Source: Antitrichia curtipendula (lineage: Eukaryota; Streptophyta; Bryopsida; Hypnales; Leucodontaceae). From it: a stretch of DNA of 64,000 nt. Positions 1 through 11,290 of the stretch are shown here, piece after piece. Below the pieces are notes generated by a model, which did not search any database, was not told the DNA's origin, and was given only the letters and a program-made list of their open reading frames with translations. Position 1 is the first letter of the stretch. The number at the start of each line of letters is the position of its first letter. Location of the stretch: the NCBI GenBank assembly GCA_951230915.1, contig OX579634.1, positions 47,753,570-47,817,569 of the forward strand, read 5' to 3'. The position numbers and the translations under genes are program-made.

Positions 1-1400
1 AAACAATGATTTGGCCACCAATTTGGAAAATAAATAAATTAAAAAAAAAATCTTTTATTCTGAATGGATGTCTTCGATGTGGTGAAATATGGTGCTTGAA
101 ATTGTGCTTATTAATTGGAATTAGTATGTTAATGTGAGAGTTAATGTTATGAGCCTAACTGGATTTGCAGTGTCATTGTAGTAATGTTTTTGGCTATAGA
201 ATTCAAAGTTGGCTTATTGAATTTAAGTCAAAATATTTTGATTTTATATATAGTACCTATTAGGATAAATTCCCTACTTGACCGTCTCTTTTGGAACAAA
301 CTTATTATACTAATAGGAAAATTTTCAATTAGGTCATTATTATTCTTCAACAAGTATCAATTGGGAGTTTTGAGGAGATCTTACTATCTTGAGTACTCAA
401 GTGGTGACTCTGAACTTATTGACAATAACATGCATGATAATGCACATACTGTATCACTTGTGGCCCCATTGAAGAATTTATTTGTTAGATATAATGAATT
501 AATGAATCTAAGAATTCATAATTAACTTGCCAGAGGTCTAAAAGATACGTTTGTAGTTTAAATATCAATATTTTTTAGGAATTTTTACTGAAATTTACTA
601 TAAAGGGATCTAATTTTCTCACAAAGAAATTAATACTAAAATGGGCACTTCATACATGTCCCACTTTAATAGTTGATCTTAAAACACATTTTAAAAAGTT
701 ATTTTTATTTATTTACATAGAAAGGTGGTTTGATTTTCAATATTGTTGTTCCAATTAATTTATTAAAAATAGCTATGCTATTAATAATTTTGTAATATTT
801 TATGGTGCAACTACATTTTTAAAGTAGCTTTATTTTATAATAGGGCACTTTCAATTTTGATTAGTAGAAAACTCATTCATTGTAGAAGAAAGTTCCAACT
901 AATTTCAGACTTTTTATAAGCACCAATGAAATGGCAATAATGTCCAAAGTCAAAACAATGCTTAAAGGCAGAAATGGAGACATTTGATGGACTAAGTAGA
1001 AATACCAAGAGGCAAAAAAAGGCAATGAAACTAATGCCTATAGGCAAATTTGAAAATTGAAATTTCAAAGAGCAAAACATCCCAGTGCGACTCTAAAAAG
1101 CATAATTCACTAATTGTAGATGTGGCTTACATTGATGCAAATATCAACTTCAATCATTTGATTGTATGCCACAATTTTAATACTTTCAAGTTGTACAATC
1201 TAAAATGCAAGTCTTAATCCATCGTAATTTTAAAAACTTTATATAGATTTGTTTATCAAATTTTGTCCCAAATCTTGCTAACTTAATCCAATTGGCAATT
1301 GCAATGCCACTTCCCCTTCTGAAATGGATTTTGTTATAATTAAATATCATTCACCTACTTCTAATTTTAATTCTTAAGTCTTCAGCTTTTCATTCTATCT
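1..1400. repeat. Dispersed AT-rich repeat, family A, copy 1
   Basis: This stretch is matched by a diverged direct copy at about 15,420-16,500. Shared landmarks include AATAGTTGATCTTA and the block starting GCAATTGCAATGCCACTTCC. Its first 320 bases are also matched in inverted orientation at about 18,165-18,380, where GTAATGTTTTTGGC reads on the opposite strand. No convincing coding sequence is seen. The 113-codon open frame at 184-525 has no recognisable domain and is not kept open in the other copies, so I treat it as chance. The element class is unknown. The left boundary lies outside the window. Confidence 0.7.
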
Positions 1401-4400
1401 TAAGAGTGAGTTAAAGCAAACAATCCTGGGATTTTTCAAAATACTCTAGGGGTCTTCTAGGAAGTATGCTAGTGTAGTTTAGAGGGTTTGGGAGTTTGTT
1501 CAAGCCTTAGAAAGTAGTCCTTTGATAAATGTGAGAAATAGGAAGAGCAATTGGAAATTATAAATTTTTGGACAAAGTATAAATTTAATACGAATTTTTA
1601 AAATGTGCTAATATCAAATTGGGCCAAAAGAGCCTCTAGACTATCCCAAAACCAACAAAAAGGGTATCCATAACGATCATCTTATTCACCTAAAGCAATC
1701 ATAATATTTCTTAGCTTGGTCACAAGTTCACAACATGATTACATGAGGGTCTAAAAAGATCACTTTTTGTAATGAATATACACTATAAAAGGTAGAAATT
1801 TCCATTGCAATCATTAATTATTTTATCATTGTCATCCAAAAAATAGATGGTAAACACTAGTGCAACCTCATGTAATCCAAATCTCATTTATTGAATTTTT
1901 TTGTCATGGATTAATGCAAGACTTTGATGGATCATTCCCTAGGTATTTGTAATGGGCTAATTTATCTTGTATTTTTAGAATTTTTTTTTATTATCTATAA
2001 AAAATTGATAGCCAAATCTAACTACCTTTCGAGAATGATTATTGAAAAGGGGGATTGTGAGGACTTGGAATATAAGGAAGAGTTCAACTAGGAGTGTTTC
2101 AAGTTGCAAATGCCACTCCCACATTTGGGCACCATTTCTTTAAGTGTCATTCCTACATCAGCCTTACTTGCTCATGCTCTTCTTCTCCCGAACTGCAACT
2201 AGGATATTGTTGCAACAAGATTCTTCATAAAGATGTTGCTTAACCACATAGTTTATGGAGATTGAAAATCTTTAATTTGGGATAAAGAATGAAGATCAGA
2301 TGCATATCCACTTGATTGATCAATTTCCTATAAAGCCTAAGTTGTCATATTATGTCAATGTTGTTTTGTAGGAGCAATGACCAAGAGTCCCTGTAGATGC
2401 CATTGGGGTTGTTCTATTGCACGATGGTGATGGTGATATACCAATTGGTGCCATGCAATATTGTGAAATAAAAAACTAATAGTTTAGCGAATCTTCTTGT
2501 GGGTTACTTCCCTAGTGTACGCAACCCAAGTTTGTACCATTGAAGTTTACTTGAAAGGAAACGTTGAATTGAGAAGAATCATTCAAGTGTGAAAATTTTT
2601 AGTGATAATGTGAATTATTAAGGATCTTGTCTTCATATGACAATATTTTAAGAAGTAGTTGATTCACATGACACATTTTGGATAATGTGCCACTATTATG
2701 ACTAGGTGAAAATCCCCATTTTGTCAATTGAGACTCATGATTTCTTTTGGGGGGATTTTTACAATTTTGAGCGTAGTTTTAGATATATATACACACACAC
2801 CAAAAAAAGTGTAAAAACAAAATAAGTATGTCACATGACAATATAGAATTTGATCCTAGATAGAATATTTTTCCTTAATTGTAGTCAAATCTAGCATGTA
2901 AATAGGATAGAAACCCAAAATTTGTACAAAATAAACATATTATTAGAAATTGTCCAAATTGTCTAAACCTATTGTGCATGTGAAACATACTAGCATAATT
3001 GGTCCAAGGTAATTTTAGTGAAATCCTTAGATTGAGTCCCAGAAATAGGTTTCAATTTCTCTATTACATCGATGAAATAATAGAACCCCCAATTGTTAGC
3101 CCACAGATAAAAAAAACCTTAGGATTCACCAGTAAAAAGTATCTACAACCCAAATATGGTGATTCCAGATGAAAATTATGCTAGGAGTCCAAAGGCGCAG
3201 TCAATTTGTCAAGATTTCCTTCTATATAAAAAATTCTCTATTCACCAAAATTTAAAGGAAATAACAAGATTTGATTCTCCTTATGTGCAAGATAAGAATG
3301 TGAGCTTACAATTCATAATGGAAAATTCATAGAAATTATCCGGGATGCAATAAAATCTGATTAAAAATTACCCTAATTTTTTTATGTTAATAAGACATTT
3401 AATAAGTTTTAAGATATTCTGATAGCCAAAAGTACCCAAACCAACAAGATTCTTCAAAATAAGTTTAATTTGAAGAAAATTCATGGAGTTGATTGGCTTT
3501 TTGGAGGCATATGAAATCGGAATGGGGTTGAAGTGGGGTCTTTTCTTATTTCCTTATACTTACTAAAGAGAATAGGCTATTTATTTTTCACAAGAAGTCA
3601 AATTCCAAAAGTTGGATTTTTACCTTCTTTTGGTGTTAAGTTGGTACTAAATTTTGTTGCATTTTTTAGTAGGTGAAAAGGTGTGGAGGATTGAGTAGAT
3701 TAAAAATGTCCTTCTAAAATCAATGGCACAATCCATTTGTGATTTGCAGTTTTTTTCCAAAAGTTAGGATTTGGACCAATGTTAAAATTGTGAAGATTAG
3801 GTTGAAGATCTTAGTTGATAAGAGTACCACTAGAAAAATGAGAAAAGGTGGGTACCCTTGGAAGAGTATAAAAGGACACCTCTTCTCCTCTCTAAACACC
3901 CCTTGTCACCCTTTTGTAGCCATTTTTTGGCCCGTGGACACCATTTGGATTTATTTAATTGGATTTTTGGTTATTTAGAGCCAAGTAACAAACATGTGTG
4001 TTTTGAGGAGCTTTTGTGCTTTATTGTTGTTGTTTCTCAAGTATTCTTTAATGGAGATTGGAGTCCCTTCAAAGCATGTTCTTGTATACACTTGTTTTAA
4101 TTGGTTGCATTAATTTTTTATTTTTTATTTTTATTTTTTCTTGTAACTAATCCTAGAGTTGGTCCCTTCTGTACCTTGACAATGCCGCTTAGAGGGCCTT
4201 TTAGTGTATGATTGTGATTTTGTATTTTAATACTAATCGTAGAGACCAACCATTATATCTAGCAAGGCTGTTTATGGGATACTATACTCTTTTCATTTTG
4301 TCCCAAATTTCTTTTTTTTGTGTGAGAATTTCATTTATTGCAAAATCTCTTAGAGGTTGTAGGGTGTTTGTCTAACAATTGTGGTTATTTTCTTGTGTCA

Positions 4401-5339
4401 TTAATGTTGTACTAACCTATACTAACTCGTTTCTTGCAAATTTGGTTTAGTAATTGTCTTGGTTTTCAAAATCATGGTAAAGCTTTGACTTTGCTTGTTG
4501 TATTTTTTGTGTTTCCTAAGTTTCTTCTTTCTTTTCTGCTAGTCTTCATCATTAAAACCTTTGTAACGGCAAAGCTTTGACTTAGAACTTAGAATTAAGG
4601 AATTTTTTTTTGAAGAGCTTAGAAAGAATTTAGTAAGTGGTCGGTACAAGTATTTTAGGATTAGCTTTAGTGTGCAATTTGTTTCAAGGAAAACAAACAA
4701 AAATTGCAACTTATAGGCTATTTTGAAGATAGTTGCAAAAACCTTGAGAGTTGCTAAAATTGTTGGATTTGTGCTGAAATTTGGTGTTAGATCTTCTTAA
4801 TCTCTCAATTTTAGTTGTTTAGAATGTAAAGAGATGTTAGAGCATTCTAAAAATAAAAAAATATCAAAAATTGACAAATTATGAGAAAGTTATAAAGGTT
4901 TGAATTTTTGAAGTCAAATGAGGGTTTGAAAAGTTGTTTTCAAAACAATTGTTGATGAATCTATAGCATTGACAAAGCTTGGCAAAAGGTGAGAGATGAA
5001 GTTGTTGAAGAGAAGGCAATAAGATCATTTGACTTTTTTTTATCATTTACTATAATAATTACAAATTTATGAGAATAGTTATTGTAATAATTTTTAATTT
5101 ATCAAGATAATTATTAGGATAAAAATAATAAAAATTATCGTAATTATACTAAAAGTTACTAGAAAAATTTGCTTTGCTAACTTTTAAAAGTAATTTTTAT
5201 AATTACTATGATAAGTGTAGAAGTTTTGGATGGGATTATAAAATTCATACAATAAAAGTAAAAAAAGAACCTTAGAATTTAGATAAAATTAGAATCCAAA
5301 AATCTGAAAAGAAAAATTAATTTGGACAAACGAGTTAGT
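1401..5339. other. AT-rich intergenic DNA, no gene seen
   Basis: No open frame here resembles a known protein. The only promoter-like signal is a consensus TATAAAAGG at 3867-3875 followed by a CT-rich stretch. Simple repeats include a short TA/CA run near 2790-2806. The rest looks like old, decayed intergenic sequence. Confidence 0.5.
3867..3875 (+). promoter_or_regulatory. Isolated TATA-box consensus with CT-rich downstream tract
   Basis: TATAAAAGG is followed about 10 bases later by a CT-rich run (CTCTTCTCCTCTCT), as in the core promoter and leader of plant genes or the promoter of an LTR. No coding region follows within 2 kb. It may be a relic LTR promoter or a chance match. Confidence 0.25.
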
Positions 5340-5349
5340 AGAAATTGAT

Positions 5350-5861
5350 GGATGAAGTTTTTTGAGTCTAAACTTCATCCGCTTATAACTTTTGCTAGGA
5401 AAGTCCAAATACTAAGTGTCTTATCATTCTGAATAGGTAATTTTATGTCCTACAAGAATTAGTCTTTGAAACTCTAAAATATTAATCTGATAGGGAAGTT
5501 TAGCATCTTTAGAAATAAATAAATGTCAATCTAAAATCTTTTGAAGACAACTAAATAGAAACTAAAGTTTAAAATCATAAACAATAAGGTTAGGGGAGTC
5601 TCGAAATGATTCATAAACAAAAAATAAATTTGAATCCTATGAGATATTAAAGGATGAAGTTTAGAATAGAATTAGGATGAAGTTTAGAATAGAATTTGGA
5701 TGAACTTGTGAAGTTTTATCCATCCAAAGCCAAATTTAAAACTTAGGTAGTAAATTTTATTCTAAATCTATAGTCAAAATCTAAATTCAAGTTGAATTTA
5801 GAAGTTGTTAGAAAAAAATGGATGAAGTTTTAAAAGCTATTTCAAAGGCTAAACTTCATCC
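5350..5861. repeat. Cluster of GGATGAAGTTT motifs forming two hairpins and a tandem pair
   Basis: GGATGAAGTTT occurs at 5350-5360, 5652-5662, 5675-5685 and 5820-5830. Its reverse complement occurs at 5370-5380 and 5851-5861. The pairs 5350/5370 and 5820/5851 form 11-bp perfect stems with short loops. The two central copies are a 23-bp tandem repeat. No gene accompanies them. Confidence 0.75.
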
Positions 5862-7825
5862 ACCCATAACTAATGTATAAGTATCCAATTTTGATGAGTC
5901 TTATGTTTTTAGAAATGGCATCATTTGATCTTGCACTTAAGATGGTCAAATGCATATTGTAAACACTTTAACTCCAAACCACAAAGGCCTTAATTGGTTC
6001 GGCCATTTAGAGCCACTTCTTGCATTTAAAGTACATTTGGTTGGTTCTTTGGAAAGTTTAGGGCATTAGAAAAGATCCATTGCTTGTAAGGAACAATGGA
6101 CAATGCTTAGGCACCCAATATACAAATTTATACAAAAACTAAAATCTGGTTGTGTTTGCTTAATTACCTAGGATGGATAAATAAGCGCTCACACTAGGAT
6201 GTTGTGAAAGTAGATCCTTGTTAGGAGAAATACTATGGTGAATTTTGACAATGGTATTCTTAAATATAACAATGCTTTATTTTCAAATTATTGATAGGGT
6301 TCACTAAAAATAACCTCAATAATTGCGTCTTATACAATTACTCTTAGCCTATGGTCTAAAAGGGCAAATGTATTTAGATATTAAATATATAACGCTATCA
6401 AAGTAAAAGAGTATGAGATTATCTTAAGCCCTCCATGTCCAAGTGAACATCTAGTTGCCACATTTATAGAATTAGATTGCATTCAAATTATATATTAGAT
6501 ATCAAGTCAAGAGCTAGAAGACCTAAAATAGACATTGTACAAAATCTTCTACTCCATTCAAAATAAATGCCGTTAGCTTTTGGAGATCTAAGCATATACA
6601 TTTTTTCACTCTAGACTTTTTTCTTATCTATTTGTAATGATTCAAGATTAGAACACAAATCTCAGTTCAATGAATGAAAGAATGTAAATAGGAATTCAAA
6701 TGGTAAATCTAGATACATGGTCAAATTTAAAAAATGTGCATGATTTTGGGTGGAGATGAGATTTATTTCTCTAGAGTGATTATGGTCTAAGGGACTCTCT
6801 TTTATATTCTATTATTGTATTAAAGAAGGAGATTTGTGCATCCTATTGAAACTTATTTGAGGGTGTTTGCATGTTATGGTACACAAACTTTATGTCATGA
6901 TGCACCAATGTGCATTGGAGTTCAAAACTTTGATCATTCGCAGAGGCATGTAGACATTAAACATGTAGTGGTTTTTTGATGAATGTTGCTACATTAGATA
7001 TATATCTTGTGCAAAAAATTATAGTCCACTCATTAGAAAAAATTTCAGCCCTTTAAAGGGGCGGTTAACTGCATGCAAATGGAAAAATGGAAAAATAAAT
7101 TAACCCAAATCTTGTCACATAGAATCTTGTCAGTTTGTGTCAGCTTATATACCTTGTTGCATTGGAAATTTAATTTATTTTCTTTTAAAGTAATTTTTTT
7201 AATTTTAATTTTGTTGTATTTGCACATCAGCCAAAAGTCAAAGAGCCCTCTACAAGGCCCAAATTTTCTCTAATGCATGAGTTTGATTTTAATAGAGCAA
7301 AGTGAATTTTCAAAGTTTTAAATTGTAGTACACATCAATGTATGATCTTGACAAAAAAATTCAATACCATAGCATGCAAACACCCTCAATCACATGCAAG
7401 CAAATTGAATTCAAGTGTAGGTTTGTAAAAAAAAATGTCTTAAAAATAATTTGACTTGATGTTGAATCAAGAAAAAAATAGATTTTATAAATGAGCATTA
7501 ATTTTGCTTGTTGGTAGAATTTGACTCTTCTACCATGCTCTCAAATTTCACAATTCTTTCACTATACTATATGCTTAGTAGTTAATACAGTCACAATAAG
7601 TGAAAAGGAATTTATAATTTTAATTTTCAAAGATGAAATGATATGTTGTAAAATAACCATGTATTTGCATAGAATAAGTGAAGAAAATGCATAATAAATA
7701 TAAATTTGGGTCAAAAAATTTGATAATTGCATCATTGGTGCCTATTATAGTAAAATTATCATAGTGCAAACTGCAAACAAAATTTTCATATAATTCTACA
7801 ATAATAAATTAATGAATTTTTTTTG
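5862..7825. repeat. AT-rich DNA with segment B1, matched near 33.6 kb
   Basis: About 6,630-6,860 has a diverged direct counterpart at 33,600-33,850; both contain GATTTGTGCATCCTA. A second collinear match links about 9,270-10,010 with 34,050-34,495. The two loci therefore look like descendants of one longer interspersed repeat. A palindromic CCCTTTAAAGGGG lies at about 7050. No gene was recognised. Confidence 0.55.
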
Positions 7826-8120
7826 TTAAAATGGCGGTATTCAATGTGCCATTTCCAGACCGTCCAATCTGAACTGTGAAAATGCCATCTAAGGTATGTA
7901 TAGATTTCAAAAATCTTGAGCTCAATAGATTTCAAGAATCTTGGACTAATATAGATTTCAAACTACACGGTTTGAACTATAAAATTGACATTTAGGAAAG
8001 CTATAAATTTTGGACATCTAGGAATGGTATAGATTTTAAACATTTAGGACAGTTGTACATTTCCAATCACGCGGTCTGAACTATAAAAACTATCAAAGTA
8101 GCAGAATACCACCATTTTAA
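7826..8120. mobile_element. TIR element (MITE-like), 295 bp
   Basis: The terminal 17 bases, TTAAAATGGCGGTATTC at 7826-7842, are matched on the opposite strand at 8104-8120 with one mismatch. Length, AT richness and lack of coding capacity fit a miniature inverted-repeat transposable element. The interior repeats TATAGATTT several times, a feature shared with the MITE at 57.6 kb. Target-site duplication is unclear; a TTA/TAA pair at the ends is possible but imperfect. Confidence 0.6.
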
Positions 8121-10490
8121 TAAAATTGTCCATATTAGTAGACTACAATAATAGGCCCAAAGTTCAAATTGCACTAAAATATCAGATTTTAGAAATTTGA
8201 AAGTTTGAGATTGGAATAAGAAACATGGCTTGATTATCTCCTAATGGTCCAAATGACTATTTTTGTTGCCCCCTTATTTTTTAAGCTCCCCATTCTCGAA
8301 TTTTGAATTTTTTAAAATAAAAACTATTTCTAAAAAATAGAGTGCATTTTAAATCTAATGATAGTAGTTTCATCCAATTCTAAGTAAATTTCCGCCTTGT
8401 GGAATTTATTAAGACTAACACATCAACCAACCATTGCAATTGTTGGCCATCTCAAAAATGGCACATCCAAGGAGCTCAAAGAGAAAAACAAGTGTGCCAT
8501 TCATATTTTTCTTACAAACATTACTCTCTTTCAATGGCAATATGCATTGCAAGCTCCAACAAAAATTACAAATGACTACGATGTTGAGAAATGAACATTT
8601 TAAACTCTTGTGTCTTTCATTGAACACAGAAGGTCATCATTTCAACCTATTTTCTTTCAAAGTGCACTTCCTGGTTTTCCCATTGATCCAAATAAATTTT
8701 TATTTATAAATATCTACTAAATTGTGTAGTCAACTACTCAATTATTTTTCAGATCCCACTCTAAATGTGACTGTTTACAAGATCCTACAGTTATATATTG
8801 TCCGATCACAACAAAAAATGAGCAAACAACCTGCTCAAGTTGAAAGGACCTCCCCTCATATCATTGTTTAGGCATTAAATTCATTTCAATAGTTGAAGTC
8901 AAATTCAGAAAGAACCATTGGAATGAGTAAAAATGAGATTTAGGATTTAAGAAGATAGAAATTTTCAAATACACTAGAAGATGATTTGTAGCATACAAAT
9001 TAAGGTTTATACAAAAGTTTGTAAGCCTAGGCTATGATGTGATATATAATTGACTTTATTTGTGTATAATAACAAAAAAGAGTAAGTAGACTACATTAAA
9101 AGAATAATTGAAAACAAGCTTGTTGTTTTACACCCTTCCATTGACTTTTAATATTATCTATAAGCAAAATTCTAGCTCTTTAGGTATTCAAGGCACAAGT
9201 TTCAAGTTCAATATGGAGTGCAAGTATAGGAGAAAAGATTGATCACTAGATGGTGACTTACCCTTTTGCAAAAAAATCCACAATGACACCTTAAATTAAT
9301 CCAATGTTTCTAATGTACCAACTTTTTTTCTTTAGTCAATCAATCCAATAGGTACGTACTCTAGACAATGGTAAGTCAACTTGAAATCTAGAATAAACAA
9401 CCAAAGATTGCAGCTTCTCAAAATCTTGGTTGACAAACATATCTCAAATCATCTTCAAAAGTCAAACTCTAAGATTCTCATTCCAATTCTGTGTGAAGAA
9501 AAAATGTGACATCTTATTGTAAAATTGACCCACTGTCAGTTTTCAATCTGCCGCCATCCTACCAATCCAGTAAGAATTCAAATAGAAAGTCAACTAGAGA
9601 TTTGAAAGAGACAATGGAGTATTTATTCCCCAGCCTCAAGATCATAGTCAACTACATGCATGTTTCTAATCATCTGTAACATCCAACATCCAAGATTCTC
9701 ATTTTAATTTTGTTTCAGTGGAATTTCTGATCTATTCTCATTTCTCCATTGACTTCTTGTTGTAAATAAACTTCTAATATTGAAACTTTAGCCACTAAAC
9801 ACAACCCAAGATACAAAATTGGTTGAATATTATCACAAATTATCCAAGACACTCCTTGAACACACATCCCGATGTATACCCACCACAATACACAACTACG
9901 TTTATTATTTTTAAACAGGGCATTCCAAACCAACGAAATTTTCATCTCTTAACAAGATTGAGCAACCGTGACAATTAAGTCCAACTCATCACTTAAAAAC
10001 CAACTACTAATAGTGATGCATAATGCTAAAATCCATGATAAAATACCAGTCCTACTCGGAGTGAAAGGAAAACCCGTTTGTTCATCTCATACTTGTTAAT
10101 AAATAAAAATTGTCACTTGATTTGAAATTGCCTTAACCACTAATTAAGCGCTTGGACTTCCACATATATGATGATGAATATTAGAGTGCTTGGGACCAAT
10201 CTCTCTGAATCATGATTCACTCAAAGCCATTTAATTGGAAAAGGACCAGGTCCTTTACGCCCACAATTTGCTGAAATTTCCAGCAGTGAATAAATAATTC
10301 CACATTCGTACTGTAAATTCACGGAGATATTAAGCCAGAATTGGATGCGAAAATCCCACAAGGGAATTCAGGCTGCCTGGGCCAACTGAAGAGGGTGAAC
10401 TGCTCAGAAGATGCGATGCAGAGGAATCAGTGTCACTAGCATCGATCACGCTGTATGTCCAATCGTGTGTGTGGCCCTACTCTCGATCCA
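8121..10490. repeat. AT-rich intergenic DNA with segment B2, matched near 34.2 kb
   Basis: About 9,270-10,010 aligns directly with 34,050-34,495; shared strings include AAACTTTAGCCACT and CCTTGAACACA. The right-hand portion, 10,020-10,490, becomes more GC-rich toward the P450 promoter and shows no open frame of interest. Confidence 0.55.
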
Positions 10491-10491
10491 C

Positions 10492-10515
10492 ACAGACAGA
10501 CAGACAGACAGACAG
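10492..10515. repeat. (ACAG)6 microsatellite upstream of the P450
   Basis: Six perfect tandem copies of ACAG lie about 170 bp upstream of the TATA box of the P450 gene. It is a simple repeat with no visible coding role. Confidence 0.9.
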
Positions 10516-10661
10516 CGATGCGACGATTATCTCCAGGACTTCACGACTGCCGTGGTCGTCTAGTACGCATGGCAACAAGTTACGGCCGGATATTCAGGCT
10601 GTTCTCACTCTTGTGAAAAACAATTGACAATTCATTTGGCTTTCTCGCAATCATTCACGAG

Positions 10662-10668
10662 TATATAA
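10662..10668 (+). promoter_or_regulatory. TATA box of the P450 gene
   Basis: TATATAA within GTATATAAAC lies about 630 bp before the P450 start codon. It is followed at the expected distance by a pyrimidine-rich stretch near 10,690-10,725 that could hold the transcription start. This would give a leader of roughly 600 bases before splicing of the proposed leader intron. Confidence 0.6.
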
Positions 10669-10970
10669 ACACAAGCCAGGGCAGGGAGTCTCACGCTTCT
10701 CCGTCGTCCTCAATTTTTCCTTCCAAGGTCACTCTGCGCTAGCGAGCGAGCGAGTGCGCGCGGAGGACCGAGCAAGCTCTGTGAGTCTGGTATAATTGCC
10801 GTCTGGATAATTAGTATCTCTTGCCTTCCAGTGGCAGGCCGCTGCTCTGAAGAGACTCTGTACTGCATAATTAAGAGCTTGGATACCTCGGCCGAGACCG
10901 GTGCTTGCAAGCACGTTTAATTCTGCAGCAGAGTTTGAGGTAGATCGAGGAACTCATGATCTGTGCACAA

Positions 10971-11221
10971 GTAAGGATCCTGGATGCTCTTCGATCCACG
11001 ACTGCTTTTTGTCTGCCGAATCAGCCGCTACGGGCTTACTCTTGAGTGTTCATCGCAGAAAGATGCGCAGTGGCAGATACTTACAAGCCAGTCCTTCATT
11101 TGTGTCTTCCAACTCCCGCTTCAGATTGAACGGCAGGTCGATGTGCGGGAGCTTTCCTCTGGCGTGTGTGGCGTGCATGAACGTGAACTGCACTAAAACG
11201 GCTTGTTTTTTTTCTATGCAG
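10971..11221 (+). other. Probable 5' UTR intron of the P450 gene
   Basis: A strong donor (ACAA/GTAAGG at 10971) and a textbook acceptor (a T-rich tract followed by CTATGCAG ending at 11221) enclose 251 bases in the P450 leader. Removing it leaves 69 bases between the acceptor and the start codon. If spliced, the upstream ATG at 10956 would open a nine-codon upstream reading frame that ends just after the junction. Inferred from splice consensus only. Confidence 0.5.
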
Positions 11222-11290
11222 AGATTGAGAGATTGAGAGAGAAGGAAAGTCGAAGCATATTCATTGACGCACCGAAACGCGTTCGGCGCC

